Shown here: piece after piece, positions 16,052-22,741 of the stretch
Position numbering within the stretch: the first letter of the stretch is position 1
Layout of the letters: every line of letters starts with the position of its first letter
Source of the DNA: Bauldia sp.
Lineage (GTDB): Bacteria > Pseudomonadota > Alphaproteobacteria > Rhizobiales > Kaistiaceae
Assembly: GCA_020853895.1 (NCBI GenBank)
Contig: JADYYB010000098.1
Span: forward strand, 1 to 35,602
Direction of reading: 5' to 3'
Length of the DNA: 35,602 bases
Made by a program: the position numbers and the translations under genes
The notes under the pieces: model-generated
What the model was told of the DNA's origin: nothing
What the model saw: only the letters and a program-made list of their open reading frames with translations
The model's database searches: none

Positions 16052-18742
16052 CTACAGGGACCGGAGGGCCTGGCGCCGGGCAGTCCTGGCGCCGGTCTCG
16101 GCGTCGTTCGCCGCGAGGAGTCCGGGAACGCGGTCGGCGGGAACCGGCATGGAGAAGAAATGGCCCTGCGCCTCCTCGCAGCCGGTCTCGCGCACGAGGT
16201 CGAGCTGCTCGCGCGTCTCGATGCCCTCGGCGGTCACGGTCATGCCGAGGGACCGGCCAAGGCCGACGACCGCCTCGACTATGCGCTTCGGCTCCTCGCG
16301 CCTGATCGACTGGCTGATGAAGGTGCGGTCGATCTTGATCCTGTCGAAGGGGAACGAGTTCAGATAGCTGAGCGAGGAATAGCCGACGCCGAAATCGTCG
16401 AGCGAGATGCCGACGCCGAGCTGCCGCAGCTCGTGGAGGACGGCGAGATTGTCCTCCGAATCCTTCAGGAGAACCGATTCGGTGATCTCGAGCTCGAGCC
16501 GGCTCGAGGCGAGGCCGCTCGCGGAGAGCGCGGCGAGGACACGAAGGGCGAGGCTGCGGCGCCGGAACTGAGCCGGCGAAAGATTGACCGAGACACGGAT
16601 GTCGGCGGGCCATCTCGCAGCCTCGGCGCAGGCCATGCGCAGCACCCATTCGCCAATCTGCACGATGAGGCCGGACTCCTCGGCCTCGGAGATGAAGGCG
16701 GCCGGTGCGATCTCGCCGCGCGTCGGGTGGCGCCAGCGGAGCAGCGCCTCGAAGGCGCAGATGCGCTCGCTGCGGAGGTCGACGATCGGCTGGAAGACGA
16801 CCTGGAACTCGCTGCGCGCGATCGCCGCCGTCAGGTCGTCGCGGAGGAGCTGGCGGGCGGTGATCCGCTCGGCCATCGCCGGCTCGAAGAAGCGGAAGGT
16901 GCCGCGGCCGTCGTTCTTGGCCGCGTAGAGCGCGATGTCGGCCTTCTTGAGGAGCTGGTCGCGCTCCTTGCCATCGCGCGGCGCGAGCACGATGCCGACG
17001 CTCGCGCCGACATTGACGAGGCGGCCGTCGACCTCGCAGGGCAAGGCCAGCTCGCCCAGGATACGGCCTGCCAGCTCGCCGATCGCGGCGTCGGTGAGCG
17101 GCCCCTTGAGGAGCACGGCGAACTCGTCGCCGCCGACCCGCGCGACCACCCCGCCGGAAGCGGCTCTCACGAGACGCGTGCTCACCTCGGCGAGCACGGC
17201 GTCGCCGAACGAGTGGCCGAGCGTGTCGTTGATCTCCTTGAACTCGTCGAGGTCGACATAGAGGAGGACGACCGGCGTCTCCGGCCGCGCCGCCGGCAGC
17301 TCCTCGTCGATGAGTTCGCCGAAGCGGAGGCGATTGACGAGCCCGGTGAGCGAATCCTGATGGGCCAGCTGGCGCAGCCGGCTCTCGGCGCGGTGGCGGT
17401 CGGTGACGTTGCGGTAGAAGAGCGAGAGGGTCTCCTCCGTCGGGTAGGCGCGCACCTGGAACCAGGTGTCGGAGGGCGCGTAGTACTCCTCGAACTCGAC
17501 CGGACGCTGGGTGGCCATCGCGCGGCGATTGGCCTCCTCGAAGGGCGTGCCGACGATGTCGGGATAGATGTCCCAGAGGGTCGCGCCAAGGACGATCGGA
17601 CGCCCAGTGGTCGAGGAGCGTTCGGCGGCCGCGTTGAGGTAGACGACGCGCCAGTCGCGATCGAGCACCATGACGCTGTCGGTGGTGCTTTCGAGGACGC
17701 GGGCGAGATGGGCGCGGCTCTCCTCGAGCTGGCGGGCGCTCCTCTCGGCGGTTCGCGCGAGGGCGCGGCGGTCCTGCAGCGACCAGAATTCACGAAGGCC
17801 GATGACCACCGCGAGCACCGCGGAGCCGGGAGCGAGAGCCAGCGCCATCGCCTGGCCGTTGCCGATCGCGGCGGCGATGCTGGCGACGACGACGAGGCCG
17901 AGCGCGAGCGCGGGGACGACGACCTCGGCCGTCTCGTTCCAGCGGGCCGGACGGGCGTCCTCCTCGGCTCTGCCGCGCGCCTGCCACCGGATCACCTGCT
18001 CGAAGCCGGCGAGCGTTGCGACGGCGAAGCTCGCGACCCAGAAGCCGTCGTAGAAGGCGCCGATACCGTAGCCCTCGCTGAGCAGGGAGACCGCGTAGAA
18101 GAGGTTGGCGGTGCCGAGAAGCGCGAGGCTGAGAAGGAGGAGGCCGAACGGCACGCGCCTGGAGCGCGGTACGTAGAGGACCAGCCCGATCAGGCCGAAG
18201 GCCAGCGTCCCGACGCCGAGCACCGGGTAGGACAGCGCCAGGACGGCGGGGAAGGTCGCGGTCGGGCTGATATGGGGCGCGACGAGGAGGAGAAGCGCGA
18301 TCGTCGTCGCCGCCAGGAAAAGGGCGAGATTGGCGAGCTGCACGCGGTCGAGGCCGCCGATCGCCACGAAGCGCAGCACGCCGGTGAGGAGGAAGAAGGT
18401 GGAGATGCCGTAGCAGATGTCGCCCGCCGAAGGGAAAGCCGCCACCCCGCTGGTGATCTCCACATAGGCCCAATAGGCCGTGCCGATCGCCCAGCTTGCG
18501 CTCGCCAGCGCGAAGTCGCGCCAGGCGCGGCGGTCGGCGCCGGTGCCGCGGGCCGCGGCCAGCCCGCAGGCCAGCGCGGCGAGCGAGGAGGACAGCACCC
18601 AGCCGGAGTTCACCCACCACGAACGGCCGCTCTCACCCAGGCCGAAGAGGCTTGGGCCGAGCAGGAAGAGGAGCAGCGCGCCGCCCACCGATGCCACGAT
18701 GAGGGCACGCCACGAATTGGTCCTGGCGGCGATCGGGTGCAC
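16052..18742 (-). CDS. membrane PAS-GGDEF-EAL cyclic-di-GMP protein
   Basis: An 896-residue inner-membrane protein. Residues 12-320 contain about eight to nine membrane helices with the FPSAGDICYGISTFFLLTG segment common in this type of sensor. A short coiled stretch and a PAS domain (about 345-450) follow, then GGDEF (about 455-620, intact GGDEF at 537-541) and EAL (about 630-880, intact EALLRW from 665, plus NLSPAQF, LEITES, DDFGVGYSS, EGIET). Both catalytic signatures are intact, so it may make and break c-di-GMP. The RxxD product-inhibition site is absent before GGDEF. The start is a GTG at 18742 without a clear ribosome site; no other start fits the first helix. It faces the ATP-grasp-like gene divergently. 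Confidence 0.93.
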   Translation of the reverse strand: MHPIAARTNSWRALIVASVGGALLLFLLGPSLFGLGESGRSWWVNSGWVLSSSLAALACGLAAARGTGADRRAWRDFALASASWAIGTAYWAYVEITSGVAAFPSAGDICYGISTFFLLTGVLRFVAIGGLDRVQLANLALFLAATTIALLLLVAPHISPTATFPAVLALSYPVLGVGTLAFGLIGLVLYVPRSRRVPFGLLLLSLALLGTANLFYAVSLLSEGYGIGAFYDGFWVASFAVATLAGFEQVIRWQARGRAEEDARPARWNETAEVVVPALALGLVVVASIAAAIGNGQAMALALAPGSAVLAVVIGLREFWSLQDRRALARTAERSARQLEESRAHLARVLESTTDSVMVLDRDWRVVYLNAAAERSSTTGRPIVLGATLWDIYPDIVGTPFEEANRRAMATQRPVEFEEYYAPSDTWFQVRAYPTEETLSLFYRNVTDRHRAESRLRQLAHQDSLTGLVNRLRFGELIDEELPAARPETPVVLLYVDLDEFKEINDTLGHSFGDAVLAEVSTRLVRAASGGVVARVGGDEFAVLLKGPLTDAAIGELAGRILGELALPCEVDGRLVNVGASVGIVLAPRDGKERDQLLKKADIALYAAKNDGRGTFRFFEPAMAERITARQLLRDDLTAAIARSEFQVVFQPIVDLRSERICAFEALLRWRHPTRGEIAPAAFISEAEESGLIVQIGEWVLRMACAEAARWPADIRVSVNLSPAQFRRRSLALRVLAALSASGLASSRLELEITESVLLKDSEDNLAVLHELRQLGVGISLDDFGVGYSSLSYLNSFPFDRIKIDRTFISQSIRREEPKRIVEAVVGLGRSLGMTVTAEGIETREQLDLVRETGCEEAQGHFFSMPVPADRVPGLLAANDAETGARTARRQALRSL

Positions 18743-18912
18743 GCGCCGAGAGGATCAGAAGACCCTTAGGAACAACTTAAGATGGCGCAGAATCAAGCAC
18801 TTCAACCGTCGATCACCGCTCCGTGTGCGGGCGCGGGCGGGAGCAAATCCAGCCGTGAACGCGCACGGCGGGCGCTTGTCAGGCGGGGTCGGTTCCGTTC
18901 TTGTGCGCCGCC

Positions 18913-19884
18913 ATGATCGTGTTCCTGTCCACGCGCGGAAACGGCTACACGCTGCGTTCCATCGCCGACGGCAAGTTCGGCGTGCCGACCCCGACCTTCC
19001 GGCTCGCGCATTACGGGCAGCTCTTCCGCCGCCGGCGCCTGCCGCGCGCGACCTACGTGTTCGGCGATCTCGAGCGGCTGGCGGAATGGGAGCTGCGGCT
19101 CGTCTCGGAGCTCTATCGCGGGATGACCGCGGCAGGGCTCCGCTGCCTCAACGATCCCGCAAAGGCGATGGCGCGGATCGAGCTCCTGCAGACGCTGGAG
19201 GCGGCGGGCATCAACCCGTTCTCGGCGAGCCGGGCGGACGAGAGGCCGAAGCCGAAACGCTTCCCGGTCTTCATCCGCTCGGAGTACGACCACCTGCCGG
19301 CGCGGCCCGAGCTCCACCAGAACCAGGCCGAGCTCGACGCCGCCCTCGCCCGCCTCCGCGCGAGCGGGGTGCCGCTCCGCGGGCAGATCGTGGTCGAGCA
19401 GTGCAGCGAGATCTATCGCGACGGGCTGTGGGCCAAATGGGGCCTCTACCGGATCGGCGAGGCGATGGTGCTCGAGCACATCGCGGTGGACGACGACTGG
19501 CTGGTCAAGATCGGCGACGCCAAGAAGAAGAGCGAGGCGATCCTCGACGACGAGTGGGCGGCGATCCAGTCCAACCGCTTCGCGGCGGAGCTGAGGCCGG
19601 CCTTCGAGCTCGGCGGGATCGAGTTCGGGCGCGCGGATCTCGGCGTGGTCGGCGGGCGGCCGGTAGTCTACGAGATCAACACCAACCCCTCGCTCGGCCC
19701 GTGGCGGAAGCGGAAGGTCCTGTCGCGCGGCGCGCAGAATAATCTCTACGCCCGACAGCGCCTCGCCGATGCCCTGGCGACCATCGATTGCCGCGAGAGC
19801 GGCATGGTGGCCATTCCCCACTCCAAGCTGATCCACCGGATACGCTGGTGGAGCATCGGCTTCGTCACGCCGCGACGGCGCTAA
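18913..19884 (+). CDS. ATP-grasp-like protein of unknown substrate
   Basis: A 323-residue cytosolic protein. The C-terminal half has the ATP-grasp metal-site signature VVYEINTNPSLG (E254, N256, N258) preceded by FGRADLGVV (D242). An upstream ARIELLQTLEAAGINPF segment matches the usual start of the central ATP-grasp region, and QIVVEQ fits the strand that carries conserved acids. The glycine-rich loop is not evident, so it may be a divergent member. It is unlike the ATP-grasp protein at 12110. ATG 18913 is chosen; a TTG at 18901 is in frame; neither has a strong ribosome site. A terminator follows 8 bp after the stop, so it is probably a one-gene unit. Confidence 0.75.
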   Translation: MIVFLSTRGNGYTLRSIADGKFGVPTPTFRLAHYGQLFRRRRLPRATYVFGDLERLAEWELRLVSELYRGMTAAGLRCLNDPAKAMARIELLQTLEAAGINPFSASRADERPKPKRFPVFIRSEYDHLPARPELHQNQAELDAALARLRASGVPLRGQIVVEQCSEIYRDGLWAKWGLYRIGEAMVLEHIAVDDDWLVKIGDAKKKSEAILDDEWAAIQSNRFAAELRPAFELGGIEFGRADLGVVGGRPVVYEINTNPSLGPWRKRKVLSRGAQNNLYARQRLADALATIDCRESGMVAIPHSKLIHRIRWWSIGFVTPRRR

Positions 19885-19891
19885 AAGAAAT

Positions 19892-19916
19892 CCGCCGGGA
19901 TGTCCGGCGGCTTTTT
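19892..19916 (+). terminator. rho-independent terminator of the ATP-grasp-like gene
   Basis: Seven-base stem CCGCCGG / CCGGCGG with loop GATGT, directly followed by CTTTTT. It lies 8 bp after the stop codon. It also sits between two convergent genes, 24 bp before the end of the proline-rich gene. Confidence 0.88.
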
Positions 19917-19939
19917 GAAACCTGATCGCTCGCCCGAGT

Positions 19940-20308
19940 TTAACGGGCAGGCCAGACGGTGGGCGGCGGACCCATCGGCGCCGAGGGAGGCGGCACAGCC
20001 GACCGCGGCTCGGGAGTTCCCGCCGGCGGAGGACCGAAGAGAGGCCGCAACACGTCCTCCGGCGGCGGAGGACCCATCGGAGCGCGGAAAGCTCCCCCTG
20101 TCGGGGGGCCGAACGGCGCGGCGTGGGCCACGGGCGGCGGGCCGAACGGGCCACCCGGCGGCGGCCCCATCGGCGCGCGGCCACGGGCCGGGGGCGGCGG
20201 TGGGCCGACATGGGCGGAAAACTGATCGGGCGGCGGCGGGCCGAAGGGTGCCGAATCGGTCGAGTCTGCCCGCAAAGGCTTGGAAAAGTGCCGCTTCTCG
20301 TCGTGCAT
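19940..20308 (-). CDS. proline-rich GPPP-repeat protein
   Basis: A 122-residue protein of very low complexity. After a charged N-terminus (MHDEKRHFSKPLRADSTDSA) come eight G-P-P-(P/T) units spread over residues 23-116, often as APMGPPP or PFGPPP. About 40 of 122 residues are proline. The ATG at 20308 has GGGAGA 8 nt upstream, a well-placed ribosome site; a TTG 15 bp further upstream is less likely. There is no signal peptide or membrane helix, so it is probably cytosolic and disordered; polyproline runs would require EF-P for smooth translation. It follows the DUF6065-like gene by 80 bp on the same strand. Function unknown, and expression is the main doubt. Confidence 0.62.
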   Translation of the reverse strand: MHDEKRHFSKPLRADSTDSAPFGPPPPDQFSAHVGPPPPPARGRAPMGPPPGGPFGPPPVAHAAPFGPPTGGAFRAPMGPPPPEDVLRPLFGPPPAGTPEPRSAVPPPSAPMGPPPTVWPAR

Positions 20309-20388
20309 CGTGGCTTCTCCCAAGAAAACCCCGCCGATGATGACGGAGAGAGCCGGCCGGTCAACCAGAAATCGAGCAGAGGCCCAGC

Positions 20389-21198
20389 CTACCCGCCGGC
20401 ATTCCGCGGGGGCGTCGCATCCGGGTCACGGTCGGCCAAGGCCGGTTCCGCGCCGTTCGCGACCATGTTGCGGGGCTCGGCAAGGCGCAGTTTCGAGATG
20501 TGGTGCGGGTTGCGCTCGGTCCCGTCGGGGCTCACGCCGCGCATGTACCATTTCTGCCAGCCCTGCCGAACGGTCTCGGGGTCGCTCACGGCGAGCCGGT
20601 CGTTGAAGCTCTGGCGGCGCTCGGCGTAGCTCTGGTAGGCGGCCGCCATTTCCGGGTGCTCGCCGATCGGCGTGACCTCGGGAACGACCGCGTCGAGCGC
20701 GTGGTAGCCGATCGGAGTGATGAAGCAGAACGGCTCGCCGGCCTCGAAACGGACCCGGCCGGGGCGGGTGAACATCCAGTTCATGGTGAAGCCGAAGGAC
20801 ATCCAGTCGGTCTCCACGATCCCGTCGAGCGGGGCGATGCCGTCCTTCGGCAGGTTCGGCGCGCCGCGCACCCAGAGGGCGATCCCGGGGTCGGTGCGAA
20901 AGAGATAGCCGGTCTGGAAGGTGAGGATGCCGTGCCCGAAATGGGACAGGGCGAAGCTCGTATGGTCGCCCGCCGCGACCCCGTCGATGGCGATGTCGGC
21001 GAGCTCGGGGCCGCCATTCCATTCGGCGCTGACCGCCCATGGCATCAGCAGCTCCCAGCCCATCGAATTGGCGATGGTGAGCGGCAGGCAGCGATAGGCG
21101 TAGCGCATGCGCGTCGCGTCCATCCAGGCGCGTTCGGAACGGGCGGGAACGAGACGGGGCGCGTCGGGCGTCAGCTGGTAGCAGGTGAGCTTGGTCAT
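20389..21198 (-). CDS. DUF6065-like protein
   Basis: A 269-residue soluble protein without signal peptide. It carries ANSMGWELLMPWAVSAEWNG, HFGHGILTFQTGYLFRTDPG, LWVRGAPNLPKDGIAPLDG, ETDWMSFGFTMNWMFTRPGR and FEAGEPFCFITPI, a Trp/Phe-rich pattern I associate with the DUF6065 family. Its function is not known. The last 50 residues (WQKWYMRGVSPDG, then a charged tail) are less conserved-looking. The ATG at 21198 is selected because family-like sequence starts there; an open frame runs 31 codons further upstream but with no recognisable features. It may be cotranscribed with the proline-rich gene downstream. The family name is from memory of motifs. Confidence 0.72.
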   Translation of the reverse strand: MTKLTCYQLTPDAPRLVPARSERAWMDATRMRYAYRCLPLTIANSMGWELLMPWAVSAEWNGGPELADIAIDGVAAGDHTSFALSHFGHGILTFQTGYLFRTDPGIALWVRGAPNLPKDGIAPLDGIVETDWMSFGFTMNWMFTRPGRVRFEAGEPFCFITPIGYHALDAVVPEVTPIGEHPEMAAAYQSYAERRQSFNDRLAVSDPETVRQGWQKWYMRGVSPDGTERNPHHISKLRLAEPRNMVANGAEPALADRDPDATPPRNAGG

Positions 21199-21602
21199 GG
21201 CAGTGCCCCGGCAGGCTTTGCGGTCGGGGCGAAGAGAGACATTCCGCGTCCGCCGGATCAATCGCAAAAGCGCGCTTCGTGCCTGTTGCATGTGGGCGGG
21301 GCCGGCGTGGGGCAGAAGCCAGGGTTTGCCGCCGATTGCGCGGCTTCCGTGAGGCGGCCGCGAATGACTGTCAACATATTGCGAGGAATAGACTCGCTTT
21401 GTCGGTTTTCACGTCTCCGGTTAATCGTCAAACGTCCCGTGCTCGAGCCTAGCCTCAAGTGTTCCGTAGGACTCCGACCGTCACCCGTTGCCTCGGGAAA
21501 GCCACCAGGACTAACCCCGACGCGATAATTTTAGTCAGTTCCTTGGCGGTTATTTAGAGGCTGTCGTCCAGAGCTTTCGGCAACAAGACGGGGCCGAAAA
21601 GC
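21199..21602. other. 404-bp intergenic region between the divergent DUF6065-like and FecR genes
   Basis: No convincing gene is present. The right half is clearly richer in A+T than the surrounding genes and includes the conserved element at 21527-21563. It should hold promoters for both divergent genes. No RNA gene or terminator structure was recognised. Confidence 0.6.
21527..21563 (+). promoter_or_regulatory. conserved 37-nt upstream element, FecR-gene copy
   Basis: Starts with AATTTTAG and contains TCCTTG and TTAG at fixed spacing. Aligned without gaps to 22625-22661, upstream of the CHASE2 gene, it is identical at 26 of 37 positions. It ends 39 bp before the FecR-gene start codon. The AT-rich core and the position suggest a promoter or activator site controlling both genes together. 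Confidence 0.5.
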
Positions 21603-22523
21603 ATGAAGAAGTTCTGGATCTGTGTGGTTGCGCTGGTCGCCGGCGTGGCGGGTTTCTCCGCCTCCGCGCTCGCCGACGAGTGGCGCATCGCCCGCTCTTC
21701 CGGCGAGGTCTGGGTGAGCACCGGCGGCACGGCCGCGATCCTCGTCTCCACCGGCAGCACGGTCGCCGAGCGGTCGACGGTCTCCACCGGCCCGAACGGG
21801 CGGGCGATGCTGGTCCGCGGGCGGGAGAGCGTGGTGGTCGGGCCGAGCACCATGCTCACGGTCGCCGAGAGCGGCGCCTTCACCACCATGATCCAGCACG
21901 CGGGCAGCGCCGAGTTCGAGGTCGAGCGGCAGAACGTCCAGCATTTCGCGGTCGAGACCCCGCTCCTCGCCGCGCTCGTCAAGGGCACGCATTTCGTGGT
22001 GACGACGTCGAGCCGGCAGGCGGAGGTCGAGGTCAGCCGCGGCATCGTGGAAGTCACCGCGCTCGCTTCCGGCCAGATGGGCGATTTCCTCGCCGGCATG
22101 CACGCCATCGTGACGCGCGATCACGGCTTCCTGGGCTTCCTCGGCGATGCCGCGCCGAGGATGTGGCAGGGCGCGCCGCGCGCGCCTTTGGGCCTTCCCG
22201 ACCTTCCCGCCGGCGGAGGCGGGCTGACGCAGACCGCGATGGGCACGACCGATCTCGTCACCGACCTCGCCGGGAGCATTCTCGGCACGACCGGTGACCT
22301 CGTCGGCGAGGTGGGCGGTACGGTCGGCGATCTCGTCGGCGATGTCGGCGATACTGTTGGTGACGTGGTCGGCGGCGTCGGCGACGTCGTGGGCGATCTC
22401 GGCGAGACGGTCGGAGACCTCGGCGATACCGTGGGCGACCTCGGCGACACCGCGGGCGGGCTGGTCGAGGATATCGGCGATACGGTAGGCGGTCTCGGCG
22501 GCGCGCTGGGCGGCCTCCTCTAG
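21603..22523 (+). CDS. exported FecR-domain protein with Gly-Asp-Val repeat tail
   Basis: A 306-residue exported protein. Signal peptide at 1-24 (MKKFWICVVALVAGVAGFSASALA). Residues 26-175 form a FecR-type beta domain (GEVWVSTGGTAAILVSTGSTV, GRAMLVRGRESVVVGPSTML, FAVETPLLAALVKGTHFVV). Residues 216-306 are a tail of short repeats such as GDLVGDVGDTVGDV and GDLGDTVGDL, with hydrophobic residues spaced every three to four positions. FecR domains are best known from sigma-factor signalling, but FecR-only exported proteins are also common beside CHASE2 proteins. That is the case here: the next gene encodes CHASE2-PAS-GGDEF-EAL. A strong terminator follows the gene, yet both share an upstream element, so they appear separately transcribed but coregulated. 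Confidence 0.87.
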   Translation: MKKFWICVVALVAGVAGFSASALADEWRIARSSGEVWVSTGGTAAILVSTGSTVAERSTVSTGPNGRAMLVRGRESVVVGPSTMLTVAESGAFTTMIQHAGSAEFEVERQNVQHFAVETPLLAALVKGTHFVVTTSSRQAEVEVSRGIVEVTALASGQMGDFLAGMHAIVTRDHGFLGFLGDAAPRMWQGAPRAPLGLPDLPAGGGGLTQTAMGTTDLVTDLAGSILGTTGDLVGEVGGTVGDLVGDVGDTVGDVVGGVGDVVGDLGETVGDLGDTVGDLGDTAGGLVEDIGDTVGGLGGALGGLL

Positions 22524-22553
22524 GCCTCCAGTCCCGGAAACGAGCCCTTTTCG

Positions 22554-22586
22554 GAGCCGGCCGCGGAGACGCGGGCCGGCTCTTTT
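22554..22586 (+). terminator. rho-independent terminator of the FecR gene
   Basis: Nine-base stem GAGCCGGCC / GGCCGGCTC with an 11-nt GC-rich loop that can pair further, followed by TTTT. It begins 30 bp after the FecR stop codon and separates that gene from the CHASE2 gene's own upstream element. Confidence 0.85.
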
Positions 22587-22619
22587 CGTCCCGCAAAGGC
22601 CTCGAACTCGGAGCCGATG

Positions 22620-22661
22620 CCTAAAATTTTAGGCAAGTCCTTGTCTGAAGCTTAGCGGCAG
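22620..22661 (+). promoter_or_regulatory. conserved upstream element with 14-bp perfect palindrome, CHASE2-gene copy
   Basis: CCTAAAATTTTAGG at 22620-22633 is a perfect palindrome, striking in so GC-rich a genome. It overlaps the element 22625-22661, which matches the FecR upstream element at 26 of 37 positions. It ends 80 bp before the CHASE2 start. The FecR copy keeps only the right half of the palindrome, so the conserved part may be the promoter and the palindrome an added feature. Confidence 0.5.
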
Positions 22662-22741
22662 CCGGGGCACTGTCACGCCCTGCGCCGGGGCTGGCGCAAC
22701 GGGCAACGAAGAATGCGACCTCTCTCGCGCGGAACGCCAAG

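Noticed and set aside
19900-20340. Plus-strand frame opposite the GPPP gene (Gly/Arg-rich)
   Set aside because: It lacks a ribosome site and runs through the terminator of the gene before it; the minus-strand frame has a good site and a charged N-terminus.
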